Origin: Candidatus Saliniplasma halalkaliphilum | GTDB lineage: Archaea; Thermoplasmatota; Thermoplasmata; Halarchaeoplasmatales; Halarchaeoplasmataceae | NCBI GenBank assembly: GCA_019594235.1 | Contig: JAFDTG010000069.1 | Coordinates: 1-8,079 of the forward strand | Length of the DNA stretch: 8,079 nucleotides | Direction: 5' to 3' | In this document: in pieces, positions 1 through 6,336 of the stretch | Numbering within the stretch: the first letter of the stretch is position 1 | Layout of the letters: every line of letters starts with the position of its first letter | Program-made: the position numbers and the translations under genes | The notes under the pieces: generated by a model | Database searches by the model: none | Told to the model about the DNA's origin: nothing | Seen by the model: only the letters and a program-made list of their open reading frames with translations

Positions 1-1482
1 ATCTTCGATTGCTTCTAAAACTAGTTCTCTCACATCTTCGATTATCTTACTTTCTTCCATCTCCAATCCTACCGGATTGTAATCTTTGTTCAAAGTGTTG
101 ACCTCGTGACTATCGGTGGTAGTGACTTCCGAATTCGAGACGATGTCGGAGATGTTGTCCTGTATCTCCTCCCTTATACCTCTTAACATATTGTTCCCAT
201 CTACAAGGATCAAAGCATTTTTCTCTCCATCTATTTCGAACACTGATACTTTGATTCCCTCTCCAGCTATACCTTTGGATTTGGAGTATCCTTTCTTTGA
301 GGCTACACCCATCTTGATTCTTCCTTTATCTTGACCATCCATATTACTCAATGTACTTTTCACCCTTTCTAAAATAGCACGATATCTGGTAGATGGATAA
401 TATATCTCAGTACAGCCTTTTTTAACACAATTATGTGCATCAACGAAACCTATTTTTTCAAAACCGGATTCTTGTGCTTTCAGTTTGACTATCTTACCGA
501 CGGAGGCGTCGATATCTTCCGTCGGTCTAGGTGAAAACGAAGCGGTCATGAACAAACCATCACCGAACATCTGGTAACCGATGGATACACCGCTATCATC
601 AAAATAGAATTGAGTTCCATGTTCTTCATATTCTAAGTTATCCATCTTTTCTAAGATGTCTTTAGAGATCTTACTACAGTCTTCCTTTATGATGGGGTTC
701 AGCATGTGGGTTGAAGGTCCGTGGAATGTAAATATTTCACCGTACTGCTCTAAATCTTCTGATAATATCTCAGGTAAGTTTGATCCAGCTATACCTTTAA
801 GCGGTCCAGGATGAAGGTTTGGTATTATGAACAAAGCTTTGACTTTGTTGTCATCCTTGAAAGAGAAGAAAGTGTACTCGATATCAGCTCTTATCTCGTT
901 CTTTTTGAATATCTCTTCCAATCCCTTCTTACCCTTCTCTTTTTCTATAAATAGTTGGAAAGATGTCCGTATAAGATCCATAGTTGACGTATCGAAATTT
1001 GTTAAGAAAGGTCGGTTCATGGAGGCGATAAAGGCTTCAATAGAAGTCAAAGAAATAAGTGCGATCAAAGAGAATAGTACCAGTTCATAGGTTCCCAAAG
1101 GTAAGAACAGGTGGATGAATGGAAGAGCTATCAAGGAATTAAAGAAGGTGTATGGTATCGATTTTACAGCATCTGAGATGAAGATACCTCTGAAGATCAC
1201 ATATCTAAAAGAAATGGTCACACCGTAGGAAACGATCAAAGCTACCTTGATGTTAGTACCAAAGTTGATGTAGAACATCATCAAGACTGCGACTGTTCCC
1301 AGTGTGACCAGAGCCATCAAAGCGGATTGTCGAATATTAACTTTCTCTTGGTAACCTCGCATCACCGGTATCGTTACCGTTGAGATAAAAGCAGGTAAGA
1401 AAAAGAAAGATGAAGCCTGTATAAATCCATCAAGAGAAAAAGGTAATACCAAAATGAATAAGATAGATGTGATGAGAACCAT
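1..1482 (-). CDS. DUF2070 family membrane protein, 3' end cut by window edge
   Basis: Continuous minus-strand frame of at least 494 codons that runs out of the window at position 1, so the C-terminus is missing. The N-terminal part has about six hydrophobic segments (roughly positions 1500-980), followed by a large soluble domain. That domain carries the HPGPLKGIAGSNLPEIL stretch (about 815-765), an FHGPSTHMLNP motif (about 745-700) and a DAHNC motif (about 440-425), all typical of archaeal DUF2070. The repeated His/Asp motifs suggest a metal-dependent soluble domain, but no activity is established for the family. The gene follows GGGP synthase directly and is probably co-transcribed, hinting at a membrane or lipid role (inference). 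The start is uncertain: 1482 is the first in-frame ATG (TTG at 1485), but it lies inside the first membrane helix. The frame is open up to 1602, and a good ribosome binding site (AAAGGAG, 1578-1572) has no ATG, GTG or TTG behind it. Confidence 0.88.
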   Translation of the reverse strand, partial: MVLITSILFILVLPFSLDGFIQASSFFFLPAFISTVTIPVMRGYQEKVNIRQSALMALVTLGTVAVLMMFYINFGTNIKVALIVSYGVTISFRYVIFRGIFISDAVKSIPYTFFNSLIALPFIHLFLPLGTYELVLFSLIALISLTSIEAFIASMNRPFLTNFDTSTMDLIRTSFQLFIEKEKGKKGLEEIFKKNEIRADIEYTFFSFKDDNKVKALFIIPNLHPGPLKGIAGSNLPEILSEDLEQYGEIFTFHGPSTHMLNPIIKEDCSKISKDILEKMDNLEYEEHGTQFYFDDSGVSIGYQMFGDGLFMTASFSPRPTEDIDASVGKIVKLKAQESGFEKIGFVDAHNCVKKGCTEIYYPSTRYRAILERVKSTLSNMDGQDKGRIKMGVASKKGYSKSKGIAGEGIKVSVFEIDGEKNALILVDGNNMLRGIREEIQDNISDIVSNSEVTTTDSHEVNTLNKDYNPVGLEMEESKIIEDVRELVLEAIED

Positions 1483-1568
1483 CAATAGGATCTGTATGGC
1501 CAGGTTTGGGCATCTGATAAATCTTAGACTATATTTGCGTTCTTGAACTAGGACTGTTTCTTCCTGCT

Positions 1569-2306
1569 CTACTCCTTTATCGCTGATATTATCCCCATTA
1601 ATTTATTTTCGAGTTTCTCAGACTCTTCTATGACGGTACCTGTAACGATTATATCAGCTCCTGCCTTTACTAACTGTTTCGCATCTTCCGGTGTTCTGAT
1701 ACCGCCACCCACTATAAGTGGTATATCGATATTTTCTTTAACAGATCTTATGATATTGGTTGGTACAGGTTCTGGTGCTCCCGAACCGGCTTCTAGATAA
1801 ACTAATTTCATGCCTAAATATTGGGCTGCGAGACAATAGCTTACTGAAATTGATGGATCGTTTCTTGGTAATAGATCAGCTTTGCCGACTCTTCCAACGG
1901 TCATACCAGGTTCTACGATCAGATAACCCATAGAAAGTGGTTCTATGTTCATCTTTTTGATTATGGGTGCCCCTATAACCTGTTCTCCGACGACCTTGCC
2001 GAGGTCTCTTGAATTTAGCATACTCATGAAGTAGATGGCGTCAGCATGTTGTGAAATAGTCGATGCTCCACACGGGAATAAGATCGTTGGCAGGTCCGTA
2101 GATTCTTTAATATGTTTCACTGTCATATCCAATTGTTCTTTCTTGATACCTGTAGAACCGCCTATCATTATGGCATCACTTCCACAGGCTTCTAGAACTT
2201 CTGCGATCTCACCGGCTTCTTCTGGCTCCTGCTCATCCGGGTCTATAAGGCCCATATGGAGTTTTTCTTTGCTGACCATGTCATATATGTAATCCATCAC
2301 TTTCAT
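1569..2306 (-). CDS. Geranylgeranylglyceryl phosphate synthase (GGGP synthase)
   Basis: Forms the first ether bond of archaeal membrane lipids by joining geranylgeranyl diphosphate to sn-glycerol-1-phosphate; a cytosolic or membrane-peripheral TIM-barrel enzyme that uses Mg2+. The 245-residue protein is of normal family length and shows the family motifs in order: HMGLIDPDEQ near residue 18 (the Asp residues are expected to bind Mg2+), GSDAIMIGGSTGI near 43-55, PTILFP near 73, HADAIYFMSMLNSRD near 87-101, YLEAGSGAPEPVP near 171-183, and GGGIRTPEDA plus GADIIVTGTVIEE at the C-terminal phosphate-binding end. The pattern resembles group II enzymes. The FPCGAS stretch replaces the more usual FPG. 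The ATG at 2306 is preceded by GGTGA at 2318-2314, a good ribosome binding site, which supports this start over the ATG at 2297. It heads a unit with the DUF2070 gene just downstream. Confidence 0.96.
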   Translation of the reverse strand: MKVMDYIYDMVSKEKLHMGLIDPDEQEPEEAGEIAEVLEACGSDAIMIGGSTGIKKEQLDMTVKHIKESTDLPTILFPCGASTISQHADAIYFMSMLNSRDLGKVVGEQVIGAPIIKKMNIEPLSMGYLIVEPGMTVGRVGKADLLPRNDPSISVSYCLAAQYLGMKLVYLEAGSGAPEPVPTNIIRSVKENIDIPLIVGGGIRTPEDAKQLVKAGADIIVTGTVIEESEKLENKLMGIISAIKE

Positions 2307-2489
2307 ACGAATTCACCATCTAATTAACAAATAAATATATCAATTTTTGTACTCTATACGATATTACCTCATGGGATTTTAATCAGTGATATATATATTC
2401 TACCATTCTAAGTAAATATTGGATAGGCGTCTACAACAGTAATATTTTAATATTAAACCATTATAGAGATAGCAGAACCTTTCTAAAAT
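2307..2489. other. AT-rich intergenic promoter region
   Basis: Holds the divergent promoters of GGGP synthase and tRNA-Asp. The minus-strand stretch TTGATATATTTATTTG (about 2343-2328) is the likely TATA region for GGGP synthase. No open frame or repeat stands out. Confidence 0.4.
2445..2457 (+). promoter_or_regulatory. Possible TATA box for tRNA-Asp
   Basis: The AT-only stretch TTTTAATATTAAA is centred about 25 bp before position 2476, which would leave a 14-nt leader before the mature tRNA. The position fits an archaeal TATA box, but the whole intergenic region is AT-rich, so this is a weak call. Confidence 0.3.
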
Positions 2490-2562
<73 letters not shown>

Positions 2563-2619
2563 TATTCTTTTTCATTTAGAGGGATTTGTTTCACGAGTTA
2601 ATTATTTTAGTTGGATCTG

Positions 2620-3114
2620 TCAATAATTACTTCTTCTCGGCCTATACTGTTCCCTTCTTATCTTTTCTACTTTGATTACATAAGTATCTGCCCAACCGTC
2701 ACCAAAACGTTGATCATCCCATTTTATAGCTTGACTACTTAGATAGGCGTATATCTGACCGATTACTGGTATGACCCAGATAAGTTTTTCCAAGTTCCGG
2801 ATGAAAGCTTGTTTGAAAGTGATCTGATCCCCATTCCTATCTACTACTTTGATCCCTGCAAAACTCTTTCCTGCGGTGTTCCACTTTGCTTCAAAGATGG
2901 GATAATAGAGGATTTGTGGAATGAAAAGTGCTACTACTACTCCGATTATCATTTGATAAGTTTCATCAAGATGAACTAAAGATAAAAACAGTATCGGCAG
3001 CGTAATGAAAATTCCGATTACAATAGCGTCGATCCTGAAAGCTAGATATCTAGAATAAAACCCAGCGTGTTTAAAGTCCGAAGTATCGATATCTTTGTTT
3101 TCTCCCTCGGTCAT
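2620..3114 (-). CDS. RDD family integral membrane protein
   Basis: A 164-residue membrane protein of the RDD family. Near the N-terminus it has R-Y-L-A-F-R-I-D (residues 22-29), matching the R/A/D signature that names the family. About three hydrophobic helices follow (roughly 29-50, 58-78 and 112-128). The second family block, NTAGKSFAGIKVVDRNG followed by an A-x-x-R-N-L segment, is present, as is the C-terminal RFGDGWADTYVI element. Family function is poorly known; a transport role has been reported for one bacterial member, and nothing here points to a substrate. The frame stays open to an ATG at 3138, but those extra eight residues are encoded by AT-rich promoter-like DNA. I prefer the ATG at 3114 because a TATA-like ATAAATAA is centred near 3142, about 28 bp upstream, fitting a leaderless transcript. 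It is divergent from the cold-shock gene. Confidence 0.87.
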   Translation of the reverse strand: MTEGENKDIDTSDFKHAGFYSRYLAFRIDAIVIGIFITLPILFLSLVHLDETYQMIIGVVVALFIPQILYYPIFEAKWNTAGKSFAGIKVVDRNGDQITFKQAFIRNLEKLIWVIPVIGQIYAYLSSQAIKWDDQRFGDGWADTYVIKVEKIRREQYRPRRSNY

Positions 3115-3137
3115 GCATTTTTTATTATATAATAACA

Positions 3138-3147
3138 TTATTTATGA
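3138..3147 (-). promoter_or_regulatory. Probable TATA box of the RDD gene
   Basis: On the minus strand this reads CATAAATAAT, centred about 28 bp before the preferred ATG at 3114, as expected for a leaderless archaeal mRNA. A second AT box at 3122-3132 (TTATATAATAA) lies too close to the ATG to serve it. Confidence 0.4.
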
Positions 3148-3178
3148 CTTTTGAAATTATTAGAAATCGCTTCGATAA

Positions 3179-3187
3179 TAAAATATA
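3179..3187 (+). promoter_or_regulatory. TATA box of the cold-shock gene
   Basis: TAAAATATA lies 41-49 bp before the ATG at 3228. Transcription from about 3209 would give a leader of roughly 19 nt that includes the GAGGGA ribosome binding site at 3219-3224. This placement argues that the upstream in-frame ATG at 3144 is not used. Confidence 0.5.
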
Positions 3188-3227
3188 CTGCTTTCTAGTT
3201 ATAGAAGACAACAAAGACGAGGGACCT

Positions 3228-3425
3228 ATGAAAGGAACTGTCAAATTCTTTGATCCGTTGAAAGGGTACGGTTTCATCAAACCGGACGATCATTGGAAAG
3301 ACCATTTCGTCCACCGGAACGAATTGGTGGAAGGTGTTGCACTGGATCAAGGAGATAGAGTGGAGTTCGATAGTGAGCGTGGGGAACGTGGTTTTAAAGC
3401 TGTGAATGTTAAGGTCATAGAATGA
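3228..3425 (+). CDS. Cold-shock domain protein (CspA-like)
   Basis: A 65-residue single cold-shock domain, the usual size. It binds single-stranded RNA or DNA and in bacteria acts as an RNA chaperone. Both nucleic-acid-binding motifs are visible: RNP1 as KGYGFIKP (residues 13-20) and RNP2 as HFVHRNEL. The N-terminal MKGTVKFFDPLKGYGFI matches the family start, with DPL where bacterial proteins usually have a short N-x-x-K-style turn. An in-frame ATG at 3144 would add 28 residues unlike any Csp N-terminus; the TATA box at 3179-3187 lies inside that extension, so I reject it. Cold-shock proteins are patchily distributed in archaea and often thought to come from bacteria (established knowledge). 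It is divergent from the RDD gene and ends at a hairpin. Confidence 0.94.
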   Translation: MKGTVKFFDPLKGYGFIKPDDHWKDHFVHRNELVEGVALDQGDRVEFDSERGERGFKAVNVKVIE

Positions 3426-3445
3426 TGTGTGGCTTATTGAAAATT

Positions 3446-3468
3446 CGTTAACTACGATTAACGTTTTT
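3446..3468 (+). terminator. Hairpin plus T-run between convergent genes
   Basis: A perfect 6-bp inverted repeat, CGTTAA and TTAACG, flanks a 6-nt loop and is followed by TTTTT. It sits 20 bp after the cold-shock stop codon. Read on the minus strand, the same hairpin is followed by AATTTTC, so it may also end transcription of the convergent 49-residue gene. Archaeal termination mainly needs the T-run, so the hairpin itself may be accessory. Confidence 0.55.
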
Positions 3469-3497
3469 ACCTATTTAAAAAGAAGCGGTTCCGATGA

Positions 3498-3647
3498 TTA
3501 TTTCAACTGAGAATCGATTATCACGTTCTGCTGCTTTGACCATTCCTTGTCTGAGTGTTCCTTTACGTATTTAGCCCAGAGTTTGACAAATTTTCTTCTC
3601 TGTTTTTTATTTATCTCTTTTTTCTTCTCAAGATTCTCTAATTTCAT
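3498..3647 (-). CDS. 49-residue basic protein paired with a nucleotidyltransferase
   Basis: A short minus-strand frame whose ATG (3647) lies inside the last codons of the upstream nucleotidyltransferase gene, overlapping it by 20 bp in another frame. The N-terminal half is lysine-rich (LEKKKEINKKQRRKF). The C-terminal half has a protein-like pattern of aromatic and polar residues, FVKLWAKYVKEHSDKEWSKQ then QNVIIDSQLK. I recall similar W-x(3)-Y/F-x(3)-H-x-D-x-x-W-S-x-Q-Q small proteins in archaea next to nucleotidyltransferases, but cannot confirm this without a search. The overlap implies translational coupling, and the pair could work as a two-component unit, for example enzyme and small partner in a toxin-antitoxin-like arrangement (inference). 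The gene is easily missed because of its size. It ends just before the shared hairpin. Confidence 0.7.
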   Translation of the reverse strand: MKLENLEKKKEINKKQRRKFVKLWAKYVKEHSDKEWSKQQNVIIDSQLK

Positions 3648-4221
3648 TTAATTTCACTCCGACATCTAATCTTATACAAAGCTTCTCAACCTTTTCCATA
3701 TCGAGTTCATCCTTGAATAGTTCATAGATATGTAAGGCATCCTCGAAGTCTTTCTCACTGCCCAAGTAGAGTTTATAGGCTATCTGAAGTTCAAGAGGAC
3801 TGATATATAGTGGATTCGAATCTATTTCAACCATTATCTTGTTATCCAATGCTTGTTTTTCAAATTCATCTTGTGCAAAACGCACTTCGAAGTTCGGTAT
3901 AATTTTATCTTTTTCTGCAAATCTAACTGCTAATTCATCCTTTAACATATCAAAGATTTCATTCTTTGAGGAATTGATACACCAGTACCCTTCTTCTGTT
4001 AATCTTTCTACTAGTTTTTCTGTTTCTTTTTGTTCAAGTTCTTCTATGATAACATCTACGTCTTCCGTACCTCTTGATCTCCCTAACAAAATGGCTATGT
4101 AACCGCTGACCAGTACATATTTTAAATTTGAATCATCAAGTACTTCTGTAAATTCTATAACTTTTTTGTCAAGTAAAGACAATTCTTTGTCGGTTTTCAA
4201 CACGTTTCCCTCGTACTTCAT
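3628..4221 (-). CDS. Nucleotidyltransferase-fold protein
   Basis: A 197-residue protein of the DNA polymerase beta-like nucleotidyltransferase superfamily. The active-site block is VSGYIAILLGRSRGTEDVDV: SG at 39-40 takes the place of the usual GG/GS, and D54 and D56 form the metal-binding DxD. A later acidic or hydrophobic strand (about 108-135) may supply the third acidic residue. The C-terminal half contains PLELQIAYKLYLGSEKDFED and ALHIYELF, a helical segment typical of AbiEii-like and uncharacterised archaeal nucleotidyltransferases. The substrate is unknown; relatives modify tRNA, proteins or small molecules, and some act as toxins. It is followed by the overlapping 49-residue gene. A TATA-like TTAAATAAAA (4252-4243) lies about 26 bp before the ATG, which fits a leaderless mRNA and supports this start. 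Confidence 0.85.
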   Translation of the reverse strand: MKYEGNVLKTDKELSLLDKKVIEFTEVLDDSNLKYVLVSGYIAILLGRSRGTEDVDVIIEELEQKETEKLVERLTEEGYWCINSSKNEIFDMLKDELAVRFAEKDKIIPNFEVRFAQDEFEKQALDNKIMVEIDSNPLYISPLELQIAYKLYLGSEKDFEDALHIYELFKDELDMEKVEKLCIRLDVGVKLNEIRES

Positions 4222-4242
4222 AACGTATAAGTTTAGGTCTGG

Positions 4243-4252
4243 ATTTTATTTA
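4243..4252 (-). promoter_or_regulatory. TATA box of the nucleotidyltransferase gene
   Basis: TTAAATAAAA on the minus strand is centred about 26 bp before the ATG at 4221, the spacing expected when transcription begins at or next to the start codon. Confidence 0.5.
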
Positions 4253-4290
4253 ACAGTTTTGTTACGAAAGATAAAGTTTGAGTTATTTAT

Positions 4291-4473
4291 TCACCAAACT
4301 TCTTCTAACTCCTTCAGTCCAGTCAAATAATCTTCGTAGCTTATATTGGCAGAGAGACCAAAATCGTGTAGTAAGTCCATGAATTCCGTAAGTGGAAGTT
4401 CTAATTCATCGGCAGCTTTACCTAGAGTCCACCAACCCGTTTTATTGTAGTAAAAACAAGATATATTGAATAT
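4291..4473 (-). pseudogene. Headless UPF0175 antitoxin-like remnant
   Basis: The minus-strand frame is open from 4473 to a TGA at 4291. It encodes TLGKAADELELPLTEFMDLL followed by HDFGLSANISYEDYLTGLKE, which matches the C-terminal half of UPF0175 proteins (G-K-A-A-E-x-x-G-x-x-x-x-E-F-x-x-x-L, then a G-I-P-x-N-Y-like end). UPF0175 members are small, often antitoxin-like DNA-binding proteins found beside PIN or DUF3368-type toxins. The N-terminal half is absent: an in-frame stop lies at 4476-4474 and there is no ATG, GTG or TTG before the conserved core. No toxin gene is seen nearby. I read it as a decayed gene. The alternative, a short protein starting at an internal ATG, would lose the conserved helix. 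Confidence 0.6.
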
Positions 4474-4521
4474 TTAATGTAGTTACCACAAGATAGTCAT
4501 GTGATTGATGGAGAAAGATAA

Positions 4522-4653
4522 TGTCCCAAAAAACTGATCGGTCGTTTCCCGATTTTACATGAAGGCAACCTGGTGGTGATGATAACAAGATCGGACCTCG
4601 TTCAGACCTACAAGATACGGTCAGAGATCAGCAAGTATGGAGAAAACGTATAA
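4522..4653 (+). pseudogene. Remnant of a CBS-domain gene (C-terminal end)
   Basis: A plus-strand frame, open from 4522 to TAA at 4651-4653, encodes IGRFPILHEGNLVVMITRSD followed by LVQTYKIRSEISKYGENV. This is the closing strand-strand-helix of a CBS domain (G-R-x-P-V-x-x-x-G-x-L-V-G-I-I-T-R-S-D), as found at the C-terminus of archaeal CBS proteins including CBS-bearing chloride channels. There is no upstream start or remaining domain: a stop at 4519-4521 cuts the frame, and the neighbouring frame (ATG GAG AAA GAT AAT at about 4508-4522) could hold preceding residues after a frameshift. The opposite orientation to the intact CBS gene downstream argues against a simple tandem duplication. Confidence 0.55.
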
Positions 4654-4654
4654 C

Positions 4655-4831
4655 TCAACGTTCTCGTTCTAATAATTCCCCTGGGATATCATGTAATAGT
4701 TCTTCCAACAGTTCTTCGAGATTTTGGTTCTCGTACTCTTTGTATACCCCACTTGTAGATGCTTGAAGTTTGGCGGTATAGGTTTCTCCATCATCATTTA
4801 TCTCAACGGAACAGATCGTTTCTTCTTTCAT
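4655..4831 (-). CDS. 58-residue acidic protein of unknown function
   Basis: A complete small gene that is easily overlooked. The ATG at 4831 is preceded by AGGTGA four bases upstream, and a TATA-like TTAATAATATAAT (about 4867-4855) sits at the correct distance for a start site near 4838. The protein begins with a predicted beta-hairpin (SVEINDDGETYTAKLQAST), continues through SGVYKEYENQN and ends in an acidic amphipathic helix (LEELLEELLHDIPGELLE). I do not recognise the family. The beta-hairpin-helix layout resembles small HicB-like or DUF-type folds, but that is only a shape impression. It lies 36 bp after the CBS-RaiA gene on the same strand and could be co-transcribed with it or use its own promoter. 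Confidence 0.68.
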   Translation of the reverse strand: MKEETICSVEINDDGETYTAKLQASTSGVYKEYENQNLEELLEELLHDIPGELLERER

Positions 4832-4867
4832 CTTTTCACCTATGAGTCGTATAGTGGTATTATATTA

Positions 4868-6064
4868 TTAATCCTTTTCCGATTCTAGATCTAATCTTTT
4901 CTTCCTGGACATGAAAGCCTGATATTTCGGGTCCCTGTTCCTCTGCAACTTTTTCTCTTTATCCTCAAAGATCCTCTTCTCTAGACTATCGAGAGCTTTG
5001 TCCATAGCCTTCATCATGTTCCAGTCCACTTCTTTGGCGTAGTACATACCGTAGTCGGTTGAGAACCGTAATCTCACACTGTACTTGGTCTGAGTGCCCC
5101 CTTCCTGATGGGACACGACATGAACATTCAAAACCAGGGGATTGAGAACCTTGTTCATCTTACTCAAGGATCTCTGGATGTCATCATACATCTGATCGTA
5201 AACTTCGTGATTACCCTTGAGACCGGATATCTGTACGAAGACCTGATCGGTTTCACGGAAGCTCGTGATCATCTCTATCAGGTCGAATTGTGTAAAGACA
5301 CCTTTTATCTCGTCCCCATCGATGGCTACGAGTGTGGATATATCCTCTTCGTTCATCTTTTCAGCCGCATCATAGATCATCGTGTTCGGTGTTGTAGTGA
5401 TCGACGGCTCGGACATCACACTGTCCACCTCTACATCACTTCGAGGGGAATCTATCTCACCGGACATGTTACCTTTCTCTTCTCTATCGATCGGTCTTTT
5501 CACCTTATCTAAGATATCCTGGATGCCCACCATGCCTATAAGTATTCCATGTTTATCCACGACCGGGAGCACTCTGACATCGTATCTCTCCATCATCGCT
5601 TTGGCTTTACCGACATGCTCGTCATTCCTTATGGTCTCCGGATCCGGTGTCATATGGTCCTTCACCATGGTCTTCTTCAGTTCCTCTATGGAGGGGATGA
5701 TCCTGCTTATATCCTTTCTACTTATGAATCCCTCGTATTCTCCACTTTCTGAGGTTACTGGCACTCCTCGGTAGCCTGACGAAAGGAGCATCTCACATAC
5801 CCTAACCAGTGAATCTTCCAGGTTAACCTCTGGAGGTGGGTTCATCACGTGTCTTATTTTAGTTGAAAATGAGAGATTCCTTCTATCTATGAAGGTGTTA
5901 TCACTGACGAATCCTACTACCTCTTCATCCTCTACCACCGGCAGCTCTTCCAGATTATGTTCTCTCATCATACCTATAACGTCTGAGATCGTCTCATCAG
6001 GTTTGGTATAACGTAACTTTCCACTCATCACATCTTTAGCCTTTATATCTCTAATATGAGTCAT
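4868..6064 (-). CDS. Four-CBS-domain protein with C-terminal RaiA/HPF-like domain
   Basis: A 398-residue cytosolic protein. Four CBS motifs can be read: residues about 7-63 (VMSGKLRYTKPDETISD), 70-122 (VMNPPPEVNLEDSLVRV), 133-187 (HMTPDPETIRNDE) and 211-268 (VMSEPSITTTPNT), each ending in a G-(F/M/V)-(I/V/F)-x-x-x-D element. Paired CBS domains bind adenine nucleotides. Residues about 273-366 (QVFVQISGLKGNHEVYDQMY to YSVRLRFSTD, then a basic helix) follow the beta-alpha-beta-beta-beta-alpha order of RaiA/HPF, the bacterial ribosome hibernation domain. CBS-HPF fusions have been described as ribosome hibernation or dimerisation factors in archaea, so a nucleotide-controlled ribosome-silencing role is likely (inference). 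The tail is highly charged. The frame extends to a GTG at 6073, but GAGGTGA ends five bases before the ATG at 6064, so I choose that ATG. Confidence 0.88.
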   Translation of the reverse strand: MTHIRDIKAKDVMSGKLRYTKPDETISDVIGMMREHNLEELPVVEDEEVVGFVSDNTFIDRRNLSFSTKIRHVMNPPPEVNLEDSLVRVCEMLLSSGYRGVPVTSESGEYEGFISRKDISRIIPSIEELKKTMVKDHMTPDPETIRNDEHVGKAKAMMERYDVRVLPVVDKHGILIGMVGIQDILDKVKRPIDREEKGNMSGEIDSPRSDVEVDSVMSEPSITTTPNTMIYDAAEKMNEEDISTLVAIDGDEIKGVFTQFDLIEMITSFRETDQVFVQISGLKGNHEVYDQMYDDIQRSLSKMNKVLNPLVLNVHVVSHQEGGTQTKYSVRLRFSTDYGMYYAKEVDWNMMKAMDKALDSLEKRIFEDKEKKLQRNRDPKYQAFMSRKKRLDLESEKD

Positions 6065-6100
6065 TTCTTTCACCTCGACCTATATTTGTATAATTGTTTC

Positions 6101-6111
6101 TAAATATTTAA
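6101..6111 (-). promoter_or_regulatory. TATA box of the CBS-RaiA gene
   Basis: CTTAAATATTTA-type AT box on the minus strand, about 42 bp before the ATG at 6064. A transcription start near 6080 leaves room for the GAGGTGA ribosome binding site at about 6076-6070. Confidence 0.5.
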
Positions 6112-6228
6112 GAGTTTTCCTCTATTCTAGAAAACTGAGTATCGAAAATCATCCTGCTATCGTAGTTTTTTCTTTCTCTATCATCGTCAAAGTGCCCGTC
6201 GTTTAATTTGGAATTTCACTTTCTAGAT

Positions 6229-6264
6229 TTGCACCTAATTTTTCACTAAATTGCACCTAATTTT
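6229..6264. repeat. 14-bp direct repeat, 22-bp period, possible operator
   Basis: TTGCACCTAATTTT occurs at 6229-6242 and again, identically, at 6251-6264, with an 8-bp spacer (TCACTAAA). The 22-bp period is about two turns of DNA, so both copies face the same side of the helix, as for cooperative protein binding. It lies just upstream of the likely TATA elements of the five-gene operon that starts at 6337, between that operon and the divergent CBS-RaiA gene, so it could control either. Confidence 0.6.
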
Positions 6265-6292
6265 GAAATAAAGGGATATACCCAAAAAGCCA

Positions 6293-6303
6293 TTGTATAT
6301 TAG
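6293..6303 (+). promoter_or_regulatory. Probable TATA box of the five-gene operon
   Basis: TTGTATATTAG would place the start of transcription near 6325, giving a short leader with GGTGATC (6326-6332) before the ATG at 6337. A second candidate, GGATATACC at 6274-6282, would give a leader of about 33 nt. A weak 5-bp hairpin (GTCCT at 6303-6307 with GGGAC at 6315-6319) sits across the presumed start. Confidence 0.4.
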
Positions 6304-6336
6304 TCCTGAAAAGGGGGACGATAAAGGTGATCAAAT

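Noticed and set aside
116..1090. Plus-strand frames at 116-334 and 827-1090
   Set aside because: Lie opposite the DUF2070 gene, whose conserved motifs establish the minus strand.
3115..3138. Eight extra N-terminal residues of the RDD protein
   Set aside because: Encoded by TATA-like AT-rich DNA with no ribosome binding site.
3144..3227. 28-residue N-terminal extension of the cold-shock protein
   Set aside because: Unlike any Csp N-terminus, and it spans the likely promoter; the ATG at 3228 has a ribosome binding site.
4251..4264. Small inverted repeat TAACA-GTTT-TGTTA upstream of the nucleotidyltransferase
   Set aside because: Only 5 bp of AT-rich stem overlapping a TATA-like box; likely chance.
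5108..5774. Plus-strand open frames opposite the CBS-RaiA gene
   Set aside because: Antisense shadows of a well-supported gene, without start signals or recognisable domains.
6065..6073. GTG start for the CBS-RaiA gene
   Set aside because: The GTG is part of the GAGGTGA ribosome binding site that serves the ATG at 6064.
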